A stretch of 64,000 nucleotides of DNA, from assembly GCA_963677375.2 (NCBI GenBank), contig CAXXIF010000001.1:101016-165015 (forward strand), written 5' to 3'. Shown piece after piece: positions 16,708 to 25,284 of the stretch; positions within the stretch are counted from its first letter, which is position 1, and the number at the start of each line of letters is the position of its first letter. Source of the stretch: Pseudaeromonas sp963677375. Lineage in GTDB: Bacteria; Pseudomonadota; Gammaproteobacteria; Enterobacterales; Aeromonadaceae. A model generated the notes under the pieces. That model was not told the DNA's origin. It was given only the letters and a program-made list of their open reading frames with translations, and did no database searches. The translations under genes and the position numbers were made by a program.

Positions 16708-17892
16708 TTACTCGATAACCTTGGCAACAACGCCGGCGCCTACAGTACGGCCGCCTTCACGGATTGCGAAACGCAGACCATCGTCCATCGCGATCGGGCA
16801 GATCAGGGTAACGACCATCTTGATGTTATCGCCTGGCATTACCATTTCCACGCCTTCTGGCAACTCGATGGTGCCAGTTACGTCTGTGGTACGGAAGTAG
16901 AACTGCGGACGGTAGCCCTTGAAGAACGGAGTATGACGACCACCTTCTTCCTTGGACAGTACGTACACTTCAGATTCAAACTTGGTGTGCGGAGTGATAG
17001 TACCTGGCTTGGCCAGTACTTGACCGCGCTCAACGTCTTCACGCTTGATACCACGCAGCAGAACACCAACGTTCTCACCCGCACGGCCTTCGTCCAGCAG
17101 CTTGCGGAACATTTCTACGCCAGTACAGGTGGTCTTGGTGGTTTCCTTGATACCAACGATAGAAACTTCTTCACCTACCTTCACTACGCCGCGCTCTACA
17201 CGACCAGTTACTACGGTACCACGGCCAGCGATAGAGAATACGTCTTCGATTGGCAGCAGGAACGGCTGGTCAATCGCACGCTCTGGCTCAGGGATATAAG
17301 AATCCAGGGCAGCAGCCAGTTCAATGATCTTCTCTTCCCATGCCGCTTCGCCTTCCAGCGCCTTCAGCGCGGAGCCACGGATGATCGGAGTGTCGTCGCC
17401 TGGGAAGTTGTACTCGGACAGCAGTTCGCGAACTTCCATCTCCACCAGATCCAGCAGCTCTTCGTCATCAACCATGTCGCACTTGTTCAGGAACACGATG
17501 ATGTATGGAACGCCTACTTGGCGACCCAGCAGGATGTGCTCACGAGTCTGCGGCATAGGACCGTCAGTGGCAGCAACAACCAGAATAGCGCCGTCCATTT
17601 GAGCAGCACCAGTGATCATGTTCTTCACGTAGTCGGCGTGGCCTGGGCAGTCAACGTGTGCGTAGTGACGAGCCGGGGTATCATACTCAACGTGAGAGGT
17701 GTTGATGGTGATACCACGAGCCTTTTCTTCCGGTGCCTTGTCGATTTGGTCGAAAGCGAAGGCCTTACCGCCGTAGGTCTTGGCCAGCACTGCGGTGATG
17801 GCGGCAGTCAGGGTGGTCTTACCGTGGTCAACGTGGCCGATAGTACCTACGTTAACGTGGGGTTTTGTACGTTCAAATTTTTCTTTAGACAT
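16708..17892 (-). CDS. tuf: Elongation factor Tu
   Basis: The 394-aa product starts MSKEKFERTKPHVNVGTIGH, with GHVDHGKTTL (P-loop), DCPGHADYVKNM (G3), FLNKCDMVDDE (G4) and GSALKALEG (G5). Residue length matches E. coli EF-Tu exactly. The in-frame extension upstream to 17940 is leader. It follows tRNA-Gly and tRNA-Tyr on one transcript, the tufB arrangement. Whether a second tuf follows fusA cannot be seen because the window ends inside fusA. Confidence 0.99.
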   Translation of the reverse strand: MSKEKFERTKPHVNVGTIGHVDHGKTTLTAAITAVLAKTYGGKAFAFDQIDKAPEEKARGITINTSHVEYDTPARHYAHVDCPGHADYVKNMITGAAQMDGAILVVAATDGPMPQTREHILLGRQVGVPYIIVFLNKCDMVDDEELLDLVEMEVRELLSEYNFPGDDTPIIRGSALKALEGEAAWEEKIIELAAALDSYIPEPERAIDQPFLLPIEDVFSIAGRGTVVTGRVERGVVKVGEEVSIVGIKETTKTTCTGVEMFRKLLDEGRAGENVGVLLRGIKREDVERGQVLAKPGTITPHTKFESEVYVLSKEEGGRHTPFFKGYRPQFYFRTTDVTGTIELPEGVEMVMPGDNIKMVVTLICPIAMDDGLRFAIREGGRTVGAGVVAKVIE

Positions 17893-18050
17893 GCTCGTCC
17901 CTCTAACTATCACTAAGCAAGTGGTGGCTAGCCACAGCACAAGCTGCTACTGAAATAAAATGAAGGTGTTGGGTATCTAAAGACTCATTTCACAGCAGGA
18001 CCGCAGGCCTGGATGCCAAGATTGGCGGGCAACAAATGCGCTGTGAATGT

Positions 18051-18125
<75 letters not shown>

Positions 18126-18161
18126 TTGTTTCTTAGACCAACAACCTCAAACTCGGAAAAC

Positions 18162-18246
18162 TGGTGGAGGGAGAAGGATTCGAACCTTCGAAGGCAGAGC
18201 CGTCAGATTTACAGTCTGATCCCTTTGGCCGCTCGGGAACCCCTCC
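18162..18246 (-). tRNA. tRNA-Tyr (GUA)
   Basis: An 85-nt class II tRNA with a long variable arm. The minus strand begins GGAGGGGTTCCCGAGCGG, has anticodon loop CTGTAAA (anticodon GUA), T loop GGTTCGAATCC and an encoded CCA tail. It is first in the tRNA-tuf unit, 36 nt before tRNA-Gly. Confidence 0.97.
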
Positions 18247-18296
18247 AGATTACGGCGTGAATCCATCAATTGACAGACTCATGCACGAGCGCGGGC

Positions 18297-18326
18297 ATTT
18301 TAGGGTATGGAAATAGCTACTTGCAA
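18297..18326 (-). promoter_or_regulatory. tRNA-Tyr/Gly-tuf promoter
   Basis: On the minus strand TTGCAA (18326-18321) and TAAAAT (18302-18297) are 18 nt apart, followed by the GC-rich discriminator GCCCGCGC typical of stringently controlled stable-RNA promoters. It lies about 50 nt before tRNA-Tyr. Confidence 0.65.
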
Positions 18327-18455
18327 CCGGATGATTGCTGTTTTTTTGGCTAGAACGCGCTAAAAGTAAAAAAACTCCCGCTACGCCATTCCCCTGCAGC
18401 TTGTGAGCCCTCCCCCCTTGGTGTAATGTCGCCCTGCTTAAAAAGGGAGTTTTGC

Positions 18456-19403
18456 ATGACGATCGATACAGGCCACTTGTCTCCTTACCTGAGTTTTTCC
18501 CGTGAACAGTGGTCTGAACTGCGCGCGGCTGTACCCTTGACGCTGACCGAACGCGATCTGATTGCGCTGCGAGGCATTCATGATGAGTTATCGCTGGATG
18601 AAGTCCGCGACATCTATCTACCACTTTCCCGCTTGCTAAACCTGTATGTCAAAGCACGCCAGAGTCGTAGCAAGGTGATTGATCAATTTTTGGGGACCCA
18701 GCCCTCGCAGCTGCCTTATGTCATCAGCATTGCCGGTAGCGTGGCCGTTGGTAAGAGCACCACTGCTCGGATCTTACAGGCGCTGCTGGATCGCTGGCCG
18801 GAACATCCCAAGGTTGAATTACTGACCACGGATGGTTTTCTCTATCCAAATCAGGAATTAGAAAGCCGCGGCCTGATGAAAAAGAAGGGGTTTCCGCAGT
18901 CCTACGACATGCGTCGCTTGGTCAATTTCGTCGCCGATATCAAGGCCGGCTCGGAAAGCGTGAGCGCGCCCGTCTATTCCCATCATATCTACGACATCAT
19001 CCCCGATGCGGAAAAGAGGGTCGAACAACCGGACATTCTGATCATTGAAGGATTGAACGTACTTCAGAGCGGCATGGATTATCCCCATGACCCGCATCAT
19101 GTTTTCGTCTCGGATTTTGTCGACTTTTCAATTTACGTCGATGCCGAAGAGTCGTTACTGAAGAACTGGTATGTCGAGCGCTTCTTGCGCTTCCGCAAAG
19201 GCGCCTTTGCCGATCCGACCTGTTATTTCCATCACTATGCCGCCTTGAGCGAAGCCGAATCCATCGCGATTGCCAGCACCATCTGGGACGAAATCAATTA
19301 TCCCAACTTGAAGTCGAACATATTACCCACTCGGGAGCGGGCCAGTCTGATCCTGACTAAAGGCGCGGCTCATGCCATTGAACAGGTCAAGTTGCGTAAA
19401 TAG
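18456..19403 (+). CDS. coaA: Pantothenate kinase, type I
   Basis: CoaA phosphorylates pantothenate, the first and controlling step of coenzyme A synthesis. The 315-aa product starts MTIDTGHLSPYLSFSREQWS; the P-loop AGSVAVGKSTT is at residues 93-103, followed by LLTTDGFLYPN and the substrate/CoA-binding region MKKKGFPQSYD. Length matches E. coli (316 aa). GGGAG lies 7 nt before the ATG; an earlier in-frame ATG at 18426 lacks an RBS. It is convergent with birA. Confidence 0.97.
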   Translation: MTIDTGHLSPYLSFSREQWSELRAAVPLTLTERDLIALRGIHDELSLDEVRDIYLPLSRLLNLYVKARQSRSKVIDQFLGTQPSQLPYVISIAGSVAVGKSTTARILQALLDRWPEHPKVELLTTDGFLYPNQELESRGLMKKKGFPQSYDMRRLVNFVADIKAGSESVSAPVYSHHIYDIIPDAEKRVEQPDILIIEGLNVLQSGMDYPHDPHHVFVSDFVDFSIYVDAEESLLKNWYVERFLRFRKGAFADPTCYFHHYAALSEAESIAIASTIWDEINYPNLKSNILPTRERASLILTKGAAHAIEQVKLRK

Positions 19404-19415
19404 TGCCTGATGTTG

Positions 19416-19447
19416 CTCTGCGCGGAGCCCCTAGAGCCCGCGCAGAG
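19416..19447. terminator. Candidate bidirectional terminator between coaA and birA
   Basis: CTCTGCGCGG (19416-19425) pairs perfectly with CCGCGCAGAG (19438-19447) around a 12-nt loop. It begins 12 nt after the coaA stop, and its distal arm overlaps the last codons of birA. T tracts are weak on both sides (AGATTTCC forward), so efficiency is uncertain. Confidence 0.5.
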
Positions 19448-20393
19448 AGATTTCCCCACCCATATATACCTCCAGCTCACCCGCTCGCTCCAATACCAGA
19501 CCACCTTGTGGATTGATGCCTCGCACCACTCCCGTGACCCTTTGCTCGCCAAGCAGCAACTGAACAGATTGATTCCGATAAATATCCAATCGATTCCAAT
19601 CGTCGATAAAGGGTGCCAGCCCATGATGCTCGAAGGTTTCTAGTGCCCGCCGTAAATTCAGGATAAGGTTCGCCGTCAAGGTATTACGGGCGACCACTCC
19701 AGCGCCCAAACTCGACAGCGCCGTCCAAGGTTGTCCGATCTGCGCCCCCAGCTGTACCGGCATGGCGAGATTGAGACCAACCCCGATAACCACATGACAA
19801 CTGCCTCCAGCGATCGCCGACATCTCAACCAAGATCCCGGCAAGTTTTTCACCCCGCGCATAGAGGTCGTTCGGCCACTTCAAGCCGACATCGTGGTAGC
19901 CCAGTTCCCGCAGGGTATCGGCCAGCACCACACCAACGACCAGACTCAATCCCATGGCCGCCGCCATTCCGGCTTCCAGACGCCAGTACATGCTCATGAT
20001 CAGCTGTCCGGCGAAGGGCGACACCCAATACCGCCCCCGCCGACCACGGCCTGCGGTCTGGCACTCGGCGAGCAAACACTCTCCCTTTTGCCAATCTGCC
20101 AGCCGGCTCATCATGTACAGATTTGTCGAATCGATGACCGCTATACAATGAACCGGCGCCCCCGGCAGGCACTGCAATCGATCCGTGTCCAGTAACTCCA
20201 GCGGGCGGGATAACCGGTATCCCTTGCCGGTGACACTGAAGATATCCAGTCCCAGAGCCTTAAGCCCCTTCATCTGCAAGCTAATCGCCGCCCGACTGAT
20301 AGCCAGCTGTTGTCCAATCTGCTCCCCGGAATGAAATTCTCCATCCGCCAGGAGCTGCAGTAGCTGCTGCTGTCGTTCCGTCAATCGGCGCAT
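19431..20393 (-). CDS. birA: Biotin-protein ligase / biotin operon repressor
   Basis: BirA makes biotinyl-AMP, biotinylates the acetyl-CoA carboxylase carrier protein, and represses bio genes when free. The 320-aa product has an N-terminal winged helix (about 5-60, with SGEQIGQQLAISRAAIS), the catalytic loop GRGRRGR at 115-121 (same numbering as E. coli), KWPNDLYARGEKLAGILVE in the ligase core, and a C-terminal SH3-like domain. It is therefore the bifunctional type. It overlaps the end of murB by 13 nt, the usual murB-birA coupling. Confidence 0.97.
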   Translation of the reverse strand: MRRLTERQQQLLQLLADGEFHSGEQIGQQLAISRAAISLQMKGLKALGLDIFSVTGKGYRLSRPLELLDTDRLQCLPGAPVHCIAVIDSTNLYMMSRLADWQKGECLLAECQTAGRGRRGRYWVSPFAGQLIMSMYWRLEAGMAAAMGLSLVVGVVLADTLRELGYHDVGLKWPNDLYARGEKLAGILVEMSAIAGGSCHVVIGVGLNLAMPVQLGAQIGQPWTALSSLGAGVVARNTLTANLILNLRRALETFEHHGLAPFIDDWNRLDIYRNQSVQLLLGEQRVTGVVRGINPQGGLVLERAGELEVYMGGEISLRGL

Positions 20394-21427
20394 GGATACA
20401 CCTCGTCCAGGGTGACCTCACCCCTGGCGCCAATGAAACGTACCTCTGGGCTGAGTTTGACACCAAAGCGTTGCTGCACCCTCTGCTGAACATGCCGGGC
20501 TAGGCCCAGTATCTCCCGCGCCTCGGCCCCACCCAGGTTAACCAATACCAGCGCTTGCTGGTGATGCACGGCCGCTCGCCCCATCACCAGCCCCTTGAGT
20601 CCAGCCTGTTCAATCAGCCAGCCCGCCGCCAATTTCACCTCGCCATCCGACTGCGGATAACCAGGCATCATAGGAAATTCGGCGCGTAATGCGGCCGCCC
20701 GAGCCGCCGACACAGTCGGGTTTTTGAAAAAACTCCCCGCATTTCCAAGCTGTTCCGGTTGCGGTAATTTTTCCAGCCGCAGCTGACAGACGGTGTCGAA
20801 TATTTGCTGCGGAGTGACCTGTTCACCCAGCTCGCGCAGCGGGCCATAGCCGATAACCGCTTGCCACCGTTTGGGCAGCCACAGGCCCACGGCCGTGATG
20901 ATGCGACTATGCTGCCATTTTTGTTTGAAATGGCTCTCCCGATAACCAAAACCACATTCATCTGCCGGAACCCGTACTAACTGTTGCGACTCCAGATCCC
21001 AGACTTCCACATAGCGGCAATAACGGCATAACTCGACCCCATAGGCACCGATATTCTGCACCGGAGCCGCACCAACCGAACCGGGGATCAGTGCCATATT
21101 CTCCAGCCCCGGCATCCCCTGCTCCAGGCTCCAGCGCACTAACTCATGCCAGTTTTCACCCGCCGCCACATGCAACCACCACCCATCGGCCTCTTCATGC
21201 ACCTTGATGCCTTGCAGGGCATTCACCAAGACCAATCCGGCAAAATCACAGGTAAATAGAAGATTACTGCCACCACCGAGCACTAGCCGCGGCAAATCAC
21301 GCCACCGGGGGTCTTGCACAGTCTGTTGCAGCTCGGACAGGGTCCGGAAAGAGAGCCCCCAGGCAGCATGGGCCGTCATACCAAAGGTATTACAGGGGGT
21401 CAGGTCAAAATGCGCGATCGGGGTCAT
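20381..21427 (-). CDS. murB: UDP-N-acetylenolpyruvoylglucosamine reductase
   Basis: MurB is the FAD-dependent enzyme that reduces the enolpyruvyl group to give UDP-MurNAc. The 348-aa type I protein has FNTFG-like CNTFGMTAHA at the start, the FAD-binding VLGGGSNLLFT and IPGSVGAAPVQNIGAYG, the catalytic serine in NAGSFFKNP near residue 232 and the catalytic glutamate in SPEVRFIG near the end. It leads the murB-birA pair. Confidence 0.97.
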   Translation of the reverse strand: MTPIAHFDLTPCNTFGMTAHAAWGLSFRTLSELQQTVQDPRWRDLPRLVLGGGSNLLFTCDFAGLVLVNALQGIKVHEEADGWWLHVAAGENWHELVRWSLEQGMPGLENMALIPGSVGAAPVQNIGAYGVELCRYCRYVEVWDLESQQLVRVPADECGFGYRESHFKQKWQHSRIITAVGLWLPKRWQAVIGYGPLRELGEQVTPQQIFDTVCQLRLEKLPQPEQLGNAGSFFKNPTVSAARAAALRAEFPMMPGYPQSDGEVKLAAGWLIEQAGLKGLVMGRAAVHHQQALVLVNLGGAEAREILGLARHVQQRVQQRFGVKLSPEVRFIGARGEVTLDEVYPCAD

Positions 21428-21533
21428 AAGCCACTCCTTACCGTCAAGGTCGTTGAGTGTACCCCATCACTGGGTCGGGCTGTACTCCGAAGCCATGTCT
21501 CAACCGGCCAGAAAGAGGGCCATCGTGCTCTGG

Positions 21534-23579
21534 CTAAGATTTCGGGATGGCGACCCTGGGTTTTCGCTGTCGAGCTGCCGGGTTTGCCCGCGCCGTCTCG
21601 GCCTTAGAGCCTGCAAGCTTGCCCGTCGGCTGACGCCCCGAGCGCGCCCCAGCCTTTGCTCCCCCTTTTCGCGCCGCAGTCCTATGTGATCGCCCGCTCC
21701 TGACAGCGGTAGCAGGAATGGCAGCCAACAGGTCTCGCAGCGATTCTTTACTACTCCGGGCCTCAGATACCAATCGCGCCAGCTCTTGTTGCAGCGGTTG
21801 CATGAAGCCCTGATACGGCAGCTCGCGCTGTTCAATCGCCGACAGGGCATGCTCCCAGCGAGCCGTCATATCCGGCCAACTCGCCGTCATAGGGAGTGCG
21901 CGGATCAAGGCTTTACCGGTTTCTGTGGCGCGAATGCTTTTGCCTTGATGCTGTAAGAAACTGCGCTGAAACAATAAATCAAGGATCCCGGCCCGGGTCG
22001 CTTCGGTCCCCAGGCCATCGGTCTCCCGCAAGATTTGCCGTAGGCTGACATCTTGTACATAACGAGCAATACCCGTCATTGCGGCCAATAGGGTGGCATC
22101 GGTAAAGGGCTTGGGGGCTTGTGTCTGTTTATCCAGACGCTCACCGCGCTCGCAGTGCAGCACATCGCCTTGCTGCACCACTGGCAAACTGGATTCTGGC
22201 TCACCATCCCCTCGCTCATGAGGCAACAAGGCTCGCCACCCAGGAGCCAGGATTTCCCGTCCCGTGGCCAAAAAACGTCCCCCGACAATATCCAGGCTGA
22301 TTCGGGTCTCGCGACGCTGCAACGGCGGATAAAACTGCAGCAGATACTGGCGGGCTATCAGGGTGTAAACCCGAAGTTCATCCCCTTTCAAACTGTCAGC
22401 TCGCCCCCGGCGGGCGGTCGGAATAATGGCATGATGCGCCGAGACCTTGGCATCATTCCAAGCCGCAGAGCGTAGCTGTAGATTGGCCCCTTCGACGGCA
22501 GACTCCAGTTGGGGTTGCACGCTCGGGATTGCCGCCGCAACCTCGGAGGCCTGGAGATGGTGTTCTTTGGGTAAATAGCGGCAATCGGAACGGGGATAGG
22601 TGATCAGTTTATGACGCTCATACAGCTGCTGGCACACATCCAGCGTCTGCTTGGGACTCAGGCTCAACTGTTTGGCCGCATCGATCTGCAGCGCCGACAG
22701 GTTATAGGGCAAAGGAGCAGACTGACTGACCAGCTTGCTCTGATATTCCAGCACAGACGCAGGCTGATCATGAATACGCGCCACGACGTTATCCGCCAAT
22801 GGTCGCGACAGCACCCTCCCCTCGTCATCTTGCCAGGGCAGGCAAGCCTCAGATGGCTGCCATTCAGCAGAAAATCGTGCGCCGGCCGGGGTCACCAGAT
22901 GCGCCAGTACCGAGTAAAAGGGCTTGCTGGTGAATGCTTCGATTTCCGCATCCCGCCGGACGACCAGGCCAAGGACCGGAGTTTGAACTCGGCCCACCGA
23001 CAGCAACGCCTGACTGCCGCTATCGCGGGCCAGCAAGGTGTAGGCGCGGGTCATATTGATGCCATATAGCCAGTCGGCCCGGGAGCGCGCCAATGCCGAC
23101 GTGCTCAGCGAAAGGAATTCTCGATTACTACGCAGTGCAGCCAGGGCGCGTCGCACCGCTGGCGGATTCAAGTCGCTGATCAGGCAACGCTGCATCTGTT
23201 CCCGCTTGGCCTTGGGCACCGATAGATAATCAACGACCTCATCGACCAGCAACTGACCTTCGCGGTCCGGATCACCGGCATGCACCAGCTCGTCCGCCTG
23301 TTTAACCCACTGTTTCAAAATATTGAGTTGCTTACGACTCGTGCTGCGAGGTTTGACTTGCCAGCTATCCGGGATGATGGGCAGGCTTTGCCACTGCCAG
23401 GATTTAAAGGTTGGATTATAGGCCTCAGGTGCGGCCTGCTCCAGCAGATGACCAATACACCAACTGACGACATCCCCATTGGCCGCTCGAATATAGCCCT
23501 CTCCCTTCTCATGGGGTTTGGGCAGTACCTCGGCAATGGCACGACCAAGACTGGGCTTTTCGGCGATATAGAGTCGCAT
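21534..23579 (-). CDS. topB: DNA topoisomerase III
   Basis: TopB is a type IA topoisomerase that decatenates DNA. The 681-aa product starts MRLYIAEKPSLGRAIAEVLP (Toprim domain), with HAGDPDREGQLLVDEV carrying the acidic metal triad, and the active-site tyrosine in ERHKLITYPRSDCRYLP near residue 325. It is about 28 residues longer than E. coli TopB, owing to a basic, low-complexity tail rich in R, K, G and A (about 625-681) that probably binds DNA. Start 23579 is chosen over 23591 by alignment. The promoter overlaps a LexA-like site. Confidence 0.96.
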   Translation of the reverse strand: MRLYIAEKPSLGRAIAEVLPKPHEKGEGYIRAANGDVVSWCIGHLLEQAAPEAYNPTFKSWQWQSLPIIPDSWQVKPRSTSRKQLNILKQWVKQADELVHAGDPDREGQLLVDEVVDYLSVPKAKREQMQRCLISDLNPPAVRRALAALRSNREFLSLSTSALARSRADWLYGINMTRAYTLLARDSGSQALLSVGRVQTPVLGLVVRRDAEIEAFTSKPFYSVLAHLVTPAGARFSAEWQPSEACLPWQDDEGRVLSRPLADNVVARIHDQPASVLEYQSKLVSQSAPLPYNLSALQIDAAKQLSLSPKQTLDVCQQLYERHKLITYPRSDCRYLPKEHHLQASEVAAAIPSVQPQLESAVEGANLQLRSAAWNDAKVSAHHAIIPTARRGRADSLKGDELRVYTLIARQYLLQFYPPLQRRETRISLDIVGGRFLATGREILAPGWRALLPHERGDGEPESSLPVVQQGDVLHCERGERLDKQTQAPKPFTDATLLAAMTGIARYVQDVSLRQILRETDGLGTEATRAGILDLLFQRSFLQHQGKSIRATETGKALIRALPMTASWPDMTARWEHALSAIEQRELPYQGFMQPLQQELARLVSEARSSKESLRDLLAAIPATAVRSGRSHRTAARKGGAKAGARSGRQPTGKLAGSKAETARANPAARQRKPRVAIPKS

Positions 23580-23596
23580 GGCTGGCTTCAAAATGC

Positions 23597-23639
23597 GTGT
23601 ATATATACACAGTATCCGTCATGGGTGGATATTTGCCAA
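23597..23639 (-). promoter_or_regulatory. topB promoter with overlapping LexA-like operator
   Basis: On the minus strand TTGGCA (23639-23634) is 17 nt from GATACT (23616-23611). CTGTGTATATATACAC (23612-23597) begins inside that -10. It matches the enteric SOS box CTGT-N8-ACAG in 7 of 8 fixed positions, with an alternating AT core. It lies 18 nt before the topB ATG. Confidence 0.5.
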
Positions 23640-23657
23640 GTCATGCCTCGCCATGCG

Positions 23658-24116
23658 TTAGGGGACATTACCCTCGATGAGAAAATCATCCAGCATTTCC
23701 ACCAGCTCTCCCCACTGCTCTGGCTCAACGACCGCATCGGGCTCATCCTCTTCACCCAACTGTTGCCAATAGTAGTGGCGCAGAGACATGGCAAAATCGC
23801 GGTAACTGGTCGCCAATTCCGACAGCGAGCCAAACCAGATGATCCGGCGTAACTCGACACTCAACTCGTTGAGTTCACGAACCAGCTGCTCATCAGTCTG
23901 ACAACAGTCGACCAGCTCGGTAAACCGATCACGAGCCGATTCCGTCTGCTCTTCATCCAGCTCTCCGGTATCCGCCAGCAGGTCGACATAATCGCCGAGC
24001 AGGTAATCCAGAACTTCATCCCGATCATTAAACCAGAGCCATTGAGTTCCCTTGCTACCCAGAACGGAACCACCGAATGAATCATCGGCATGTCCCAACG
24101 CCCAGAGATCTTCCAT
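23658..24116 (-). CDS. Acidic protein of unknown function
   Basis: A 152-aa product I do not recognise. It is strongly acidic, rich in D, E and L, with no signal peptide or membrane helix, and looks mostly helical. It begins MEDLWALGHADDSFGGSVLG, has a tryptophan-rich stretch GTQWLWFNDRDEVLDYLLGD, and ends EMLDDFLIEGNVP. The only cysteine pair is VDCCQ near residue 71. It lies upstream of topB on the same strand, 78 nt away, but topB has its own promoter, so a link is uncertain. A cytoplasmic adaptor or nucleic-acid-mimic role is conceivable but unsupported. Confidence 0.75.
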   Translation of the reverse strand: MEDLWALGHADDSFGGSVLGSKGTQWLWFNDRDEVLDYLLGDYVDLLADTGELDEEQTESARDRFTELVDCCQTDEQLVRELNELSVELRRIIWFGSLSELATSYRDFAMSLRHYYWQQLGEEDEPDAVVEPEQWGELVEMLDDFLIEGNVP

Positions 24117-24238
24117 CTTGCATCCCTCGAATCAAAAATAAGGCCACAGCTCTTCACGCTACCTGAGTATCGGAAAACCAGTGGCCGAGGATAGACAAAA
24201 CAGCAGAGAAAGACGAGATAAAACGGTGCGTTCAAAAA

Positions 24239-24319
24239 CTAGAGTGAGTGCACCAGATTACTGACAATAAACAGCAGAGCAAATGCAAGCAGGGGGGGCA
24301 AAACCAGTTGGCGCAGCAT
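24239..24319 (-). CDS. Small hydrophobic peptide, 26 aa (candidate)
   Basis: An ATG at 24319 is preceded by a perfect GGAGG five nt upstream and opens a 26-codon frame encoding MLRQLVLPPLLA then FALLFIVSNLVHSL. It consists of a short basic start, one 16-20 residue membrane helix and a TAG stop. Small single-pass membrane peptides of this kind are common in gammaproteobacteria and usually missed by gene callers. It lies between asnC and the acidic protein gene on the same strand. No family is recognised. Confidence 0.55.
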   Translation of the reverse strand: MLRQLVLPPLLAFALLFIVSNLVHSL

Positions 24320-24454
24320 ATCGGCCTCCAAAAGTACCGATGGGGTTTTGTTGAACTATTGTTCACCCCGGCGCCCGGCGCCACCCCGCCGGCAACAATC
24401 CCTGCAAGGCGTGATGGCTAGAACATTCTGGAGAAAAACTACCCGGGTATCGCA

Positions 24455-24916
24455 TCAAGGGACTACCGGCCTGGCGATCGGGTTATGCAATGAAATGAGC
24501 GTTTCGGTCGACTGGATCTCATCAATGGCCTGGATCCGGTTGGTCAGCAGTCGGTGCAGCTCCTCGATCGACCGGGTCATGATCTTGATGAAGATGTTGT
24601 AATGCCCGGTCGTGTAATAAGCCTCGACGACTTCGTCCAGCTGTTCCAGTTGCGCCAATGCCGAGGCGTAGTCCTTGGCGCTCTTCAGGTTAATGCCAAT
24701 GAAACAGCAGACGTCGTAGCCGAGCAGCTTCACATCAACCAACACCTGAGTCCCGGTAATGACCCCCGCCTGTCTCATCTTCTCGACCCGGACGTGGATG
24801 GTGGCCGGGCTGACCTGGAAACGCTTGCCCAACTCGGCATAGGGAGTCCGGGCATCCTGCTGCAGTGCCGATAAGATGCTGCGATCCAGATTATCGATTC
24901 TATGATTCTCGCTCAT
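24455..24916 (-). CDS. asnC: AsnC, Lrp/AsnC-family transcriptional regulator
   Basis: The 153-aa product has an N-terminal helix-turn-helix (IDNLDRSILSALQQDARTPY then VSPATIHVRVEKMRQAGVI) and a C-terminal RAM ligand-binding domain with GYDVCCFIGINLKSAKDY, EAYYTTGHYNIFIK and IDEIQSTETLISL. These segments match E. coli AsnC almost residue for residue rather than Lrp. E. coli AsnC senses asparagine and activates the divergent asnA; no asnA follows here, so its target must lie elsewhere or be itself. Confidence 0.95.
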   Translation of the reverse strand: MSENHRIDNLDRSILSALQQDARTPYAELGKRFQVSPATIHVRVEKMRQAGVITGTQVLVDVKLLGYDVCCFIGINLKSAKDYASALAQLEQLDEVVEAYYTTGHYNIFIKIMTRSIEELHRLLTNRIQAIDEIQSTETLISLHNPIARPVVP

Positions 24917-24934
24917 GACACCACCCGTTATTTA

Positions 24935-24976
24935 ATGAATAAATTATTATAGCGACAATAATTAGATAATATTCAT
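24935..24976 (-). promoter_or_regulatory. asnC promoter and dyad operator (candidate)
   Basis: A perfect minus-strand TATAAT (24951-24946) lies 29 nt before the asnC start, within an AT-rich dyad whose outer arms are ATGAATA (24935-24941) and TATTCAT (24970-24976). No good -35 is seen. AsnC-family regulators bind such AT-rich dyads and autoregulate, so this is the probable autoregulatory site. Confidence 0.5.
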
Positions 24977-25228
24977 CACCAACTGCTTTTATGTTGTGTT
25001 TTGTTGAATTCAAAGCCGTAAATGATGAATATAACCACCGTCAGGTTATTTCAGCAGATTATGCCGGTGGTTGTCACGAAACCCCGGCGTTGTACCCGCC
25101 GCCACAGGAGCTGATGGTAGGTGCAGGACTGGACAGCCTCGGGTCGTCAGCTCCAACCACGTTGGGCGACCTTCATTCCTCACTTTCGGGCCGTTTACGG
25201 TCCGTTTCTTTTCCCGTCACACAACAAA
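24977..25228. other. Gene-free spacer between asnC and murA
   Basis: About 250 bases without a credible gene. It holds an inverted repeat AACCACCG (25033-25040) / CGGTGGTT (25065-25072) with a 24-nt spacer. Short open frames here have no RBS and no protein-like composition. Confidence 0.5.
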
Positions 25229-25253
25229 AAGCCCCGCACAGAAGGCGGGGCTT
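25229..25253 (-). terminator. murA terminator
   Basis: AAGCCCCGC (25229-25237) pairs with GCGGGGCTT (25245-25253), loop of 7, followed on the minus strand by TTTTTGTTG. It lies 31 nt after the murA stop and closes the mlaFEDCB-ibaG-murA operon. Confidence 0.9.
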
Positions 25254-25284
25254 GGGGTAGAACGCTGTAGCTGAAACGATAGTC

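Noticed and set aside
18401..18429. coaA promoter TTGTGA-17-TAATGT
   Set aside because: The -10 match is poor and the spacer is C-rich; not strong enough to list.
24363..24390. GC-rich palindromes (GGCGCC repeated) as asnC terminator
   Set aside because: Strong pairing is possible, but no T run follows on the minus strand, so termination is unsupported.
25071..25274. Small plus-strand open frames between asnC and murA
   Set aside because: No RBS, low-complexity composition, and they run through the murA terminator.
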